DNA from: LC029 sp036676475
Lineage (GTDB): Bacteria > Bacillota > Bacilli > Aneurinibacillales > RAOX-1
Direction: 5' to 3'
NCBI GenBank assembly: GCA_036676475.1
Contig: JAKFCU010000003.1
Location: 28,782-92,781 of the forward strand
DNA: 64,000 nt
Shown here: positions 17,868-26,557 of the stretch, in pieces
Numbering within the stretch: the first letter of the stretch is position 1
How the letters are laid out: each line of letters opens with the position of its first letter
Program-made: the position numbers and the translations under genes
The notes under the pieces: model-generated
Database searches by the model: none
What the model saw: the letters and a program-made list of their open reading frames with translations, nothing else
Told to the model about the DNA's origin: nothing

Positions 17868-19199
17868 TTAGTGAAAAAAAGTAAGGATCGCTATGCCAAT
17901 CGTACATACAATAAGAAGATAGCGGCCATTATCCCGGACTCCAACCTCAATACTTGATTTCTTGACTAACCCGCTGACCAAAAGATTGATGGGATTGACC
18001 GGGCTCAATATAGAAGAGGCCGCCCAAGAAACCATAATCACCATCGCTAATATTTCTTTTGATGTTCCCAACATTTGCGGATCCATTTGGGTGGCAAGTA
18101 CGGTGACGACAACGACTTGATGAATCCCTACAAAGGTAACACCGATCATGGTGACAAGAATAAAGAAAGCAAATAATAAAAATGATATTTGAGCTAAACC
18201 TGTCATGAATTCATTAATTCCATGTCCAAAGCTTGTTCCTTTAAGAGATTGTCCAAAGAACCCGGCACTGATATACATGATGATTTCATTATTCATGATG
18301 GGAACAGATTTGTCCCGGTAATCCATAATGTGTTCTTTTAAAAAACCCCACTGTTTTGAAAACACCACCCAAATGGCTGGAAATAGAAGGGCAAGAAGAC
18401 TAACGAGGACAAGCATCGACCAATGGGTAATCGATTCGACCACAATGGTGATGACCATTAAGGAAAAGATGAGAAAGACTAGTAGCTTGATGTTTTTTCG
18501 ATGTTCAGACGTAATGGCTTCATTTTGATGATGGTCTGTTCCAAGTTTTTGCTTTTTTGCCCAAATTCCAAATAAAACATTTCCTATTACTAAAAATAAT
18601 ACTGCAATTCCAAAACCATAGGACATATAGTCCGTAATGGAAACATCCAGGTACAATAACGTAATTCCAACGGCGGCATAGTAAGGTGACCATAAAATGG
18701 TTGATGAAAACCCGACAAGGTATGCTTTCGATAGTAAAGTAGCGTTCAATCGTAAGTCCTTCATCAATTCATGAACAATGCGGATGGCACCTAAATTTAA
18801 GATAGGGCTAAGAATGAAAAGTACCGTGGTAATTGCCGCAAACATTTTTTGGGGATGATTTTCATATCGTTTGAGATATACCAATATAGAGTCAAAAAAA
18901 CCACCCATTTTCAATGGAATGGACAATAAAGGAACGAGAACCAGAAGGGTCAGTAAGGGAAGGTTGGATGTGATTCCCTGTGCAACAACTTCTATCCCTT
19001 GCCCTTTGATTGTGGTTAACACAACACCCGCTGCAAACATCAGAATGCTAAAAAACCTAGGTACACTTTTGGCCAAGGTGAGACTTCCGACAAATGCAAT
19101 GGTCGCAAAAATCGCCAAAACCAATGGCATCCACTGGGACTGAACAAAATATTGAATTAAAAATAAAAAACACATTACCAAAATAAAATAACTTCTCAT
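17868..19199 (-). CDS. Polytopic membrane protein, putative ion/carboxylate transporter
   Basis: 443 aa with about 11-12 hydrophobic segments spread over the whole length. The layout of two halves, each with a re-entrant-like small-residue stretch (SPILNLGAIRIVHEL and WAASSILSPVNPINLLVSG), recalls the ion-transporter superfamily (ArsB/NhaD/DctM-like). The exact family is not recognised. No partner gene is present, so it is probably a single-component secondary transporter. Substrate unknown. Confidence 0.7.
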   Translation of the reverse strand: MRSYFILVMCFLFLIQYFVQSQWMPLVLAIFATIAFVGSLTLAKSVPRFFSILMFAAGVVLTTIKGQGIEVVAQGITSNLPLLTLLVLVPLLSIPLKMGGFFDSILVYLKRYENHPQKMFAAITTVLFILSPILNLGAIRIVHELMKDLRLNATLLSKAYLVGFSSTILWSPYYAAVGITLLYLDVSITDYMSYGFGIAVLFLVIGNVLFGIWAKKQKLGTDHHQNEAITSEHRKNIKLLVFLIFSLMVITIVVESITHWSMLVLVSLLALLFPAIWVVFSKQWGFLKEHIMDYRDKSVPIMNNEIIMYISAGFFGQSLKGTSFGHGINEFMTGLAQISFLLFAFFILVTMIGVTFVGIHQVVVVTVLATQMDPQMLGTSKEILAMVIMVSWAASSILSPVNPINLLVSGLVKKSSIEVGVRDNGRYLLIVCTIGIAILTFFH

Positions 19200-19294
19200 T
19201 TAGCCACCTCTATCTATACATGGGCTGAGGATGCTACAAGAGCCTTTTGATGTGAAAAGGTTCCTACATCTTGATCATCCGATTCGGAATAAAA

Positions 19295-19333
19295 GAGCCG
19301 ACCTAATCAAATTGCATTAGAACGGCTGTTTTT
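19295..19333. terminator. Terminator between regulator and transporter genes
   Basis: AGCCG..CTAAT pairs with ATTAG..CGGCT, with a T run on both sides. It most likely ends the regulator gene on the minus strand. Confidence 0.75.
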
Positions 19334-20464
19334 TTACTGTTGTTCAGGCTTTAGTTTATGATATCCTCGTTCATCAAATGGATGTAACTTTTCTACCCAT
19401 TTTTCCTCTAGCTTTTTCAACGCATCTTTTGCGTCAAAATATCCATCCTCTTTCTCTTTCAAAATCTCTAACACTTCAATCGTAAATGCATCTTCTCCAA
19501 ACTCATTCCAGTCCGCTTGAAGTGATTTGTTTATATGACTGCCCATTTTCAACATAAACTGCTGTCCATTTATGGTCTTTAAATTTTTGGTACTTGCAAT
19601 AAATATCTTTTGATTTTTGGTATTTTTGATCTGAAAAATACCCGCATCAACCTTCGTTTCTTTGTAGAGTTGTTTGAGTTCTTCTTTTCGATTCATCTTT
19701 TTCTCGTCCTTCCCCATTAAATCATTTCTTAGCCAATATTGGCTTCCATCCGGCTTTCTATCTAAAAATCCATAATCGATCAAATATCTTCTTAACATGA
19801 CATAATCATGATAAACATCCTCCAATATCTGATTGATTTCCTTCTCATTGTAAATTCGTTCCCTTTCAAACCGCTTGGTCATCTCCTCAAGGACAACTAG
19901 TCTATGTTTTTCCCTTTTCGGGAAGGTTGACAAAGGACCCTCCGTCCCATCTGGAAAGTATTTCTTCAACATCTTTTCTCTTTCTTCCTGGGTTACATCG
20001 TAACGCTCCCCATCAGACGGAGAGGAACTTACGATCTGTTTATCCTTTTCTTTTAACAGTTCCATCATCGCCAAAAACACCCTGGATTGACGTTCCTTCT
20101 CTTTTAACACAAAGCGGTGATTTCGAATCGTCGAAGCACTTCCGATGTCCATTTCCTTTTGGACTTGAGCATCGCTATTCCCTTCATAAAATAATCGCAT
20201 GAGACGATTCTGGTGGTCTGTTAATCCTGTCAGTTTCTTATCCATATGGATTAAGTGGTTAAACACCGATTGATGGATTTTCTCAATATGAATACGCATG
20301 AATCTTTCAGCTTCATAAAAACTTCCCTCTTCCGAGTAGATCATCCCTTTTTCCGTTTTATGATCGCAAAGCAGGCATATATAGTCATCCATCTGCTGGA
20401 TATATCCTCGTTTCAGCTCCTCCAACGATGCGTTCCAAAACCCCTCTGAAACTGTATACAACAT
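19334..20464 (-). CDS. Transcriptional regulator with HTH, DUF2087 and GIY-YIG-like domains
   Basis: 376 aa from ATG 20464; the GAGAGG site favours this ATG over the one six bases upstream. Order: a possible zinc-binding segment CLLC...H...H at about 30-70; a LuxR/sigma-like helix-turn-helix at 85-115 (FYEGNSDAQVQKEMDIGSAS); a DUF2087 domain at about 165-250 (KYFPDGTEGPLSTFPKREKH); and a GIY-YIG-fold domain at 275-376 (AGIFQIKNTKNQKIFIASTK). The last domain lacks a clear GIY and YVG pair and is probably not an active nuclease. The architecture is known in Bacillus. It lies divergent to bshB2. Confidence 0.82.
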   Translation of the reverse strand: MLYTVSEGFWNASLEELKRGYIQQMDDYICLLCDHKTEKGMIYSEEGSFYEAERFMRIHIEKIHQSVFNHLIHMDKKLTGLTDHQNRLMRLFYEGNSDAQVQKEMDIGSASTIRNHRFVLKEKERQSRVFLAMMELLKEKDKQIVSSSPSDGERYDVTQEEREKMLKKYFPDGTEGPLSTFPKREKHRLVVLEEMTKRFERERIYNEKEINQILEDVYHDYVMLRRYLIDYGFLDRKPDGSQYWLRNDLMGKDEKKMNRKEELKQLYKETKVDAGIFQIKNTKNQKIFIASTKNLKTINGQQFMLKMGSHINKSLQADWNEFGEDAFTIEVLEILKEKEDGYFDAKDALKKLEEKWVEKLHPFDERGYHKLKPEQQ

Positions 20465-20790
20465 AAACATAACCTCTCTTCGTTTGTAATTATATAGACA
20501 TTATATAATAATGTTTGTTAACCAGTCAAATCCAATAGTAAGGTAGTACTCTTATGTTGTAAAATGGGGATTTTCACCCCCATTGTCATAATTGGAGAAT
20601 GAGCATGCCGCTTGATCCGCCAGTTTAACCAAAATCCAAGATGTAATCTACTTTTCGGGTTTGAATTTTTGGTAAGAATCATATAAATTAATAGTTACTA
20701 TAAAATTGGTCCTTCCTAAAAAGGTAACCATATTTTTTACAAAATCGTTGGGTGAATGAATGTATAATTGACATTTAGAGGAGGTTCGTC
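20465..20790. other. Divergent intergenic region, regulator / bshB2
   Basis: Besides the palindrome at 20498 it contains a small hairpin ATGGGG/CCCCAT at about 20563-20584, and a TATAAT box at 20762-20767 that suits bshB2 (start 20791). No gene seen. Confidence 0.5.
20498..20514. promoter_or_regulatory. Perfect inverted repeat upstream of the DUF2087 regulator
   Basis: ACATTAT-ATA-ATAATGT is a perfect 7-3-7 palindrome, 34 bases before the regulator start, in the position of a core promoter. It is a candidate autoregulatory operator. Confidence 0.45.
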
Positions 20791-21438
20791 ATGTCCGAAC
20801 ATGTTTTAGTCATATTCCCGCATCCTGACGATGAAGCGTTTAGCTGTACAGGTACCGTTCTCTCATATACCCAAAGAGGGATTCCTGTTACTTATATCTG
20901 TTTAACGTTAGGTGAAATGGGACGAAATATGGGAAATCCCAACTTTGCGAATAGAGAAACTTTGCCCTCCATTCGTAAAAAAGAACTGGAAAAATCCTGT
21001 CATATCCTTGGCATACAGAATTTACAACTATGGGGGCTACGGGATAAGACTATTGAATTTGAAATAGACTTAGATAAGCGCATGTACGAAGCGATAGTAA
21101 AGATCAAGCCTTCTCTGATCATCACATTCTATCCTGGTTATAGTGTTCATCCTGATCATGATACCTGCGGGAAGGCTGTTTTTGATGCTGTGAACATGCT
21201 CGAGCCGAACGAACGTCCCGAAGTTTATGGAGTTGCTTTCGCCAAAAATAGTCAACAAGAATTGGGAGAGCCCGACGTAGTCCTTGATGTTTCCCGTTAT
21301 GAAGGCGATAAAAGGGCTGTTCTCGAAGCCCATGCCTCCCAGGCGGAAGGGATGCTAGCTAAAGTGACCAAGCAAAAGGACCCAGAGATCATCAAGCGTA
21401 TGACGATCGAATATTTTTGGAAGATGAAAAGTAGCTAA
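20791..21438 (+). CDS. bshB2: Bacillithiol biosynthesis deacetylase BshB2 (PIG-L family)
   Basis: 215 aa. The zinc site motif PHPDDEAF (residues 10-17) and the third ligand in HPDHDTCG near 127-134 place it in the PIG-L/LmbE deacetylases; the length and the start MSEHVLVIFPHPDDEAF fit BshB2. It removes acetyl from GlcNAc-malate, the second step of bacillithiol synthesis. AGAGGAGG lies 8 bases upstream. Monocistronic. Presence of bacillithiol, the thiol buffer of Bacillales, is relevant to the peroxiredoxin at 12354, as a possible reductant by inference only. Confidence 0.9.
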   Translation: MSEHVLVIFPHPDDEAFSCTGTVLSYTQRGIPVTYICLTLGEMGRNMGNPNFANRETLPSIRKKELEKSCHILGIQNLQLWGLRDKTIEFEIDLDKRMYEAIVKIKPSLIITFYPGYSVHPDHDTCGKAVFDAVNMLEPNERPEVYGVAFAKNSQQELGEPDVVLDVSRYEGDKRAVLEAHASQAEGMLAKVTKQKDPEIIKRMTIEYFWKMKSS

Positions 21439-21461
21439 AGGAGTCAGATCAGACTCTTTTA
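21436..21461 (+). terminator. Terminator of bshB2
   Basis: TAAAGGAGTC pairs with GACTCTTTTA around AGATCA, overlapping the stop codon. Confidence 0.8.
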
Positions 21462-21481
21462 GCTAACCTCTCGGAAGTTCT

Positions 21482-22624
21482 TTATCGGACGGCCTTAATC
21501 AGGCGAAACAGCTGATTTGCAGATAAACGTAAGTTATCAAAAGTCACTTGGACCTCCATTGCTTTTTCTAATGACATGGGTTGATTAACAATTGAGAAGC
21601 AAGATGTGATGCCGGAATTGTTTAAAATGGATGGATCATTGGTTATACTGCCTGCTAAAGCTATGACAGGGATACCCAACTGATGGGCAAATTGAGCTAC
21701 ACCTAACGGAGCTTTGCCCATGGAGGTTTGAGAGTCTAGTCTTCCTTCCCCTGTAATGACAAAATCAGCCCCCCGCATTTTTTCTTCCATTCCGGTGATT
21801 TCGAGAACCAGTTGGATGCCTGACCGCATTTTCCCTTGCAAAAATCCCGCAAAGACAGCACCAAGCCCTCCCGCTGCCCCAGCCCCGGCAATAGGTTGGA
21901 TGTCTTGACCCATTTCTTGAAGAACCACCTTTGCAAAGTGTTTCAGGCCTTCATCAAGGGCTTGTACCATTTCTGCTGTTGTCGCCCCCTTTTGAGCAGC
22001 AAACACATATGCCGCACCCGTTGGTCCATACAGAGGATTCTGCACATCACAAGCAATTTCAAACGTACAATCCTTCAAAATGGGGTCTACATTAGACATG
22101 CCAATCGAGCAGATTTTTTTCAATGCTTCACCTCCAAAGCCGACTTCTTTTCCTTTCTCATCCGAAAAGCAAAACCCTAAAGCTTGAAGCATTCCCACAC
22201 CTGCATCATTGGTCGCGCTGCCGCCAAGGCCAATAACGAAATGACGACATCCTTTTTCGATAGCATCTGAAATAAGTTCACCCACACCAAATGTGGTGGT
22301 AAGGAAAGGATTGCGCCGATCTATAGGAACAAGCGGTAAACCGCATGCTGCCGCTACTTCAATCACCGCGGTTTTTCCATCTCCCAGAATGCCATACATG
22401 GCATCTACTTTTTCCTTTAAAGGACCAGTTACTTCTTTAGTCATCCATTGCCCATTCGTCGCCTTCACCAATGCTTCAACCGTACCTTCTCCTCCGTCTG
22501 CTAACGGTAAAGTTACGATTTCTGCATCAGGAAATATCTCCTTAATTCCCAAGGAGATGGCTTTACTGCCTTCAACCGAAGAAATACTTCCTTTAAAAGA
22601 ATCAATTGCAATCAAAACCTTCAT
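21482..22624 (-). CDS. glxK: Glycerate kinase
   Basis: 380 aa, full family length (GarK/GlxK type, about 380). Start MKVLIAIDSFKGSISS, the ADGGEGTVEAL motif at residues 42-52, the GLGGSATNDAGVGML glycine-rich stretch near 132-146 and the ITGEGRLDSQT motif near 290 are diagnostic. It phosphorylates D-glycerate to 2-phosphoglycerate using ATP and so feeds glyoxylate/glycerate carbon into glycolysis. No glyoxylate genes adjoin it. Confidence 0.95.
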   Translation of the reverse strand: MKVLIAIDSFKGSISSVEGSKAISLGIKEIFPDAEIVTLPLADGGEGTVEALVKATNGQWMTKEVTGPLKEKVDAMYGILGDGKTAVIEVAAACGLPLVPIDRRNPFLTTTFGVGELISDAIEKGCRHFVIGLGGSATNDAGVGMLQALGFCFSDEKGKEVGFGGEALKKICSIGMSNVDPILKDCTFEIACDVQNPLYGPTGAAYVFAAQKGATTAEMVQALDEGLKHFAKVVLQEMGQDIQPIAGAGAAGGLGAVFAGFLQGKMRSGIQLVLEITGMEEKMRGADFVITGEGRLDSQTSMGKAPLGVAQFAHQLGIPVIALAGSITNDPSILNNSGITSCFSIVNQPMSLEKAMEVQVTFDNLRLSANQLFRLIKAVR

Positions 22625-22664
22625 TTGAGTCCCCTCCTATTCATAACATTGATTTTACGGGATT

Positions 22665-22690
22665 ATCTCTAAAATTGCGGAGAAAAATAA
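22665..22690. repeat. Copy of the TTGCGGAGAA intergenic repeat
   Basis: AAAATTGCGGAGAAAAAT matches the units at 11183-11247. Confidence 0.4.
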
Positions 22691-22795
22691 TTTTGGACAA
22701 AGCTTTTATTTTAGATATGCTGAATAATTCCTTTAGTTCTTTGTGCAGCATAGTCTATAATAGAACCTAAGCAAAGCTAGAAAGAGGTAATGATA

Positions 22796-23437
22796 ATGGC
22801 CAATACACACATATATACAAAAAAAGAAGAAATAGCCAATGCCATTTCCCATGGTATTGGAGTACCGTTAAGTATCGCGGCTCTTATTCTGATGTTGGTT
22901 AAAGCTGTAGAAGTGGGAACGGCAAGTCATATCGTAAGTGTTTCTATATACGGAACGACAATGCTGCTATTGTATTTGGCTTCCACTTTGGTTCACAGCT
23001 TCCCAGAAGGTCGAGTCAAAGATTTGTTCGAGATTTTCGATCATTCGGCCATCTATTTGTTTATTGCCGGAACGTATACACCGATTTTGTTTCATGTGAT
23101 CCCTGGTGGATTAGGCTGGACGCTGTTTGGGATTATTTGGGCCATTGCCTTAGCTGGAGTGTTTTTCAAATCATTTTTCACCAAACGATTTGTGTTCCTG
23201 TCTACCCTATTCTACATACTGATGGGTTGGATGATCATATTTGCATGGGAACCACTCACCGCTCACCTAGCTGAGGGTGGTGTCACACTGCTTGTAATCG
23301 GCGGATTGCTCTATACGATTGGAACAGTGTTTTATATATGGCGTAAATTCCCGTTTCATCACATGGTATGGCATTTATTTGTGTTGGCAGGATCAACCTT
23401 TCATTTCTTTGCTATCCTGGTTTATGTACTGCCTTAA
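22796..23437 (+). CDS. trhA: Hemolysin III family protein TrhA (PAQR fold)
   Basis: 213 aa from ATG 22796 (AAAGAGGT 7 bases upstream). Seven membrane helices and the PAQR metal-site residues are visible: EIANAISHGIG (E, H), STLVHSFP (S, H), FDHSAIY (D, H), and HHMVWHLFVLAGSTFH (H, H). Members in Bacillus control membrane fluidity and lipid homeostasis, and older names refer to hemolysin III. Monocistronic. Confidence 0.92.
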   Translation: MANTHIYTKKEEIANAISHGIGVPLSIAALILMLVKAVEVGTASHIVSVSIYGTTMLLLYLASTLVHSFPEGRVKDLFEIFDHSAIYLFIAGTYTPILFHVIPGGLGWTLFGIIWAIALAGVFFKSFFTKRFVFLSTLFYILMGWMIIFAWEPLTAHLAEGGVTLLVIGGLLYTIGTVFYIWRKFPFHHMVWHLFVLAGSTFHFFAILVYVLP

Positions 23438-23508
23438 GTAAAAAAACTTCCATCGAAGTTTCAGAGTAAAATGACCGCCTTTAGAAAGTAGTTCACTTTC
23501 CTAATATG

Positions 23509-23552
23509 CTGAAAAAGACACTCTGAGAAATTGCTCAGGGTGTCTTTTTCAG
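23509..23552. terminator. Bidirectional terminator between trhA and HAD gene
   Basis: CTGAAAAAGACACTCTGAG pairs with CTCAGGGTGTCTTTTTCAG around AAATTG, one mismatch. Confidence 0.9.
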
Positions 23553-23590
23553 CAGCAAAGTTGAAGTTCTTTCCTACATTCAAACTAAGA

Positions 23591-24043
23591 TCAGACTCCA
23601 TGCTCCAGCATTTGAATCGCTTTTTCCCTGGCCTCTTCATCCAAACCGGATACCCATTTAGTCTGAACCAGATAGGGCATCAAATCCCCCATATCATCAT
23701 GATCATCAAGAATAACAAACTGTTCCACAGCATTTTGGGGGTCCAAACGAGACTCTTCAATATACTGCCGGATCTCATCCCCACGAATACCATAATCGAT
23801 AACCGGGGTTTGTCCGATCAGTCCATCAGTCAATCCGTTCGCATTAAACATTTTCCGCAAATACTCAAAACCAGCCATTCGATAGGTAGAACTAACCACG
23901 ATATAGGCCCCTGTTCTTTCCAGAATCTGTTTTAGATTTTCCACACTCGAAGGGGTAAAGTAATACCCTTCAAACTCTGTACTCCTTTTTTGATAAGATC
24001 CGGTAATCATGACTCCATCTAGATCAAGAAAGATGACTTTCAT
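23591..24043 (-). CDS. HAD-domain protein of the Swiss-Army-Knife RNA repair type
   Basis: 150 aa from ATG 24043, with GGAGGAA about 8 bases before it (an in-frame GTG at 24052 is too close to the site). HAD motif I is FLDLDGVM (nucleophile D7, acid D9), motif II VSST near residue 52, and the acidic motif ILDDHDDMGDL near 115-125. No large cap domain. This HAD subgroup is often linked to RNA repair (phosphatase on RNA ends), but here it stands alone, so the substrate is open. Confidence 0.8.
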   Translation of the reverse strand: MKVIFLDLDGVMITGSYQKRSTEFEGYYFTPSSVENLKQILERTGAYIVVSSTYRMAGFEYLRKMFNANGLTDGLIGQTPVIDYGIRGDEIRQYIEESRLDPQNAVEQFVILDDHDDMGDLMPYLVQTKWVSGLDEEAREKAIQMLEHGV

Positions 24044-24094
24044 TCCCTTCACTTCCTCCTGTTCCTAGTCTCGTTCTTTCACACAAATCATAAA

Positions 24095-24110
24095 AGATAT
24101 CATGATATTT
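24095..24110. promoter_or_regulatory. Palindrome upstream of the NO reductase gene
   Basis: ATATCATGATAT is a perfect 12-bp palindrome about 113 bases before the norZ start and is upstream of a TATAAT box at 24142-24147. It could bind an NO- or oxygen-responsive regulator, but it does not clearly match a known consensus. Confidence 0.35.
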
Positions 24111-24221
24111 CACAAGGCCAGAAACTTTCGACATATTTCTGCTATAATCTTGCTCTTCCCCTATGATAAAAAATGGATTCAGTGGGCATACTTAGTTGGA
24201 ATAATATAGGAGGTATAAACT

Positions 24222-26495
24222 ATGAATTATACACGCTTATGGGTTGGATTGGGTATCGTCTTTGTCCTGTCATTTGCCGTCCTTGGGTATTATGGAAGAG
24301 AGCTTTATAACACGATGCCCCCTATTCCTAAACAAGTAGTCACCGATACGGGGACTGTCTTGTTTACGGAAAAGGATATTTTAGATGGTCAAAACGTTTG
24401 GCAATCCATGGGGGGCCAAGAGGTGGGCAGTGTTTGGGGCCATGGAGCCTATGTTGCCCCAGACTGGACAGCGGATCTACTGCACCGTGAGGCCCTATGG
24501 ATTTTAAACACATGGGCACAACAAGAACATAAATCCTCTTTCGAAGCCCTAGATGAGGAAAGAAAAGCTGCCTTACAGGCTCGATTACAAAAAGAAATGA
24601 GAACCAATACTTACCAATCGGATACGGGAGATTTAGTGATTTCAACCGTACGTGCACAAGCCTATGCAGCTAACAGTGAACATTATACCGGTTTATTTAT
24701 GAATGACCCTAAATTTGATGAACTACGCGATGCTTATGCGCTTCATAAGAATGCGATCAAGGACCCTAACCGCATGCCTTCACTTAATGCGTTTTTCTGG
24801 TGGGCCACATGGTCTTGTACAACCGAACGTCCAGGTCAGTCTATTACCTATACGAACAATTGGCCAAATGAACCACTTGTCGGAAACCAAGCAACAGGTT
24901 CCATGGTGGTTTGGTCAGTGGTGAGTTTTGTGCTTCTCTTAGCTGGAATTGGCGCTCTAACTTGGTATCATGCTGTTCAAAAGCACAAGGAACACGAGGA
25001 AGCGTTTCCCGATAAAGATCCTTTGCTTGCGCTATCTCCCACTCCGTCCATGAAAGCAACACTGAAGTACTTTTGGGTAGTCGGGGCGTTATGGTTGCTC
25101 CAAGTGGGTCTCGGGGCCGTTACGGCTCATTATCAGGTGGAAGGCAGCAGTTTTTATGGCATACCCATTTCTGAATGGTTACCCTACTCGGTGACAAGGA
25201 CATGGCATACACAACTTGGGATCTTCTGGATTGCTACAGCGTGGCTTGCTACGGGACTATTTGTTGCTCCGGCCGTTTCCGGTTATGAACCGAAGTTTCA
25301 ACGTTTTGGAGTAAACTTCCTGTTTGTGGCCTTGATCATTATCGTGCTGGGTTCCATGGCTGGGCAATGGTTTGCCGTTATGCAAAGGATGGATTATACC
25401 ACCAACTTCTGGTTTGGTCACCAAGGATATGAGTATACAGATCTTGGGCGGTTCTGGCAGCTGTTTTTGACAGTCGGTCTGTTTCTCTGGCTCTTTCTGA
25501 TGGCGAGAGCACTATGGCCGGCCTTCCGCAATTTGAAAGAAAGCCGTCATTTATTGGCCCTCTTTCTCCTTGCATCCACGGCGATTCCGGTTTTCTATAT
25601 ACCTGCTTTGCTATGGGGACAGCATACCCATCTAGCGATTGCCGAATATTGGCGTTGGTGGCTCGTCCATCTATGGGTGGAAGGCTTCTTTGAAGTATTC
25701 GCAACCGTTGTCATCGCCTTTCTCTTTACACGAATGGGACTGCTGCGAATTGCAACCGCAACGGGGGCAGTTCTTTTCTCTACCATTATTTTCTTATTCG
25801 GAGGGATTATCGGGACATTCCATCATTTGTACTTTAGCGGCACACCTATCGGTGTTCTTGCCTTCGGTGCCACGTTTAGCGCTTTGGAAGTGGTCCCACT
25901 TGTCTTAATTGGAGTTGAAGCATATGAAAATCTAACATTAAGCCGGGCAAGACCATGGGTTTCTTCTTATAAGTGGCCCATCTACTATTTTATTTCTGTC
26001 GCATTTTGGAATCTGGTTGGGGCAGGATTATTCGGGTTTTTTATCAACCCGCCCATTGCCTTGTATTATATGCAAGGATTAAATACGACACCTCTGCACG
26101 GACATACAGCCTTATTCGGTGTCTACGGCATGCTAGGTATCGGTCTCATGCTGTTCTGTCTCCGTGGGTTGACCGCCAACCGAAAATGGAAAACGAAATG
26201 GTTAAGTTTTTCCTTTTGGTCGATCAATATTGGACTTGGTTTAATGGCGCTCTTAAGTTTACTTCCCATTGGTCTTATACAAACGTGGGCAAGTGTACAG
26301 CATGGGATGTGGTATGCTCGCTCGGCCGAGTTTATGACCCAGGATATCATTCAAAACTTTGTATGGATGCGTGTCATCGGGGATACGATCTTTGCCATTG
26401 GTGCGTTAGCACTAGCTTGGTTTATTCTCGGACTTAAAACCGGTTGGTCGTTAACCAACGAGCCGCTGACTTATATGGATAAAGCGAAAAAGTAA
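24222..26495 (+). CDS. norZ: Quinol-dependent nitric oxide reductase (qNor)
   Basis: 757 aa, the single-subunit qNor length. It reduces NO to N2O with electrons from the (mena)quinol pool. The N-terminal extension (residues 1-220) carries the soluble NorC-like domain without heme, and about 12 further helices form the heme-copper-oxidase-like core. Metal ligands are visible: RTWHTQLGIFW (heme), the HLWVEGFFEVF non-heme-iron His with the conserved Glu, GTFHHLYFSG (two His) and HGHTALFG. GGAGG lies 8 bases before the start. In Bacillales such genes serve NO detoxification or denitrification. No nitrite reductase is nearby, so detoxification is the simpler reading. Confidence 0.95.
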   Translation: MNYTRLWVGLGIVFVLSFAVLGYYGRELYNTMPPIPKQVVTDTGTVLFTEKDILDGQNVWQSMGGQEVGSVWGHGAYVAPDWTADLLHREALWILNTWAQQEHKSSFEALDEERKAALQARLQKEMRTNTYQSDTGDLVISTVRAQAYAANSEHYTGLFMNDPKFDELRDAYALHKNAIKDPNRMPSLNAFFWWATWSCTTERPGQSITYTNNWPNEPLVGNQATGSMVVWSVVSFVLLLAGIGALTWYHAVQKHKEHEEAFPDKDPLLALSPTPSMKATLKYFWVVGALWLLQVGLGAVTAHYQVEGSSFYGIPISEWLPYSVTRTWHTQLGIFWIATAWLATGLFVAPAVSGYEPKFQRFGVNFLFVALIIIVLGSMAGQWFAVMQRMDYTTNFWFGHQGYEYTDLGRFWQLFLTVGLFLWLFLMARALWPAFRNLKESRHLLALFLLASTAIPVFYIPALLWGQHTHLAIAEYWRWWLVHLWVEGFFEVFATVVIAFLFTRMGLLRIATATGAVLFSTIIFLFGGIIGTFHHLYFSGTPIGVLAFGATFSALEVVPLVLIGVEAYENLTLSRARPWVSSYKWPIYYFISVAFWNLVGAGLFGFFINPPIALYYMQGLNTTPLHGHTALFGVYGMLGIGLMLFCLRGLTANRKWKTKWLSFSFWSINIGLGLMALLSLLPIGLIQTWASVQHGMWYARSAEFMTQDIIQNFVWMRVIGDTIFAIGALALAWFILGLKTGWSLTNEPLTYMDKAKK

Positions 26496-26501
26496 AGGCA
26501 G

Positions 26502-26543
26502 AAAAGCCCTATCCTCGATAATAAAAAGGATAGGGCTTTTTTT
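26502..26543 (+). terminator. Terminator of norZ
   Basis: AAAAGCCCTATCC pairs with GGATAGGGCTTTTTTT. Confidence 0.92.
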
Positions 26544-26557
26544 AGTCTAAGCTTAAA

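Noticed and set aside
24703..24924. Alternative frames within norZ
   Set aside because: They overlap strongly conserved qNor coding sequence and have no start signals.
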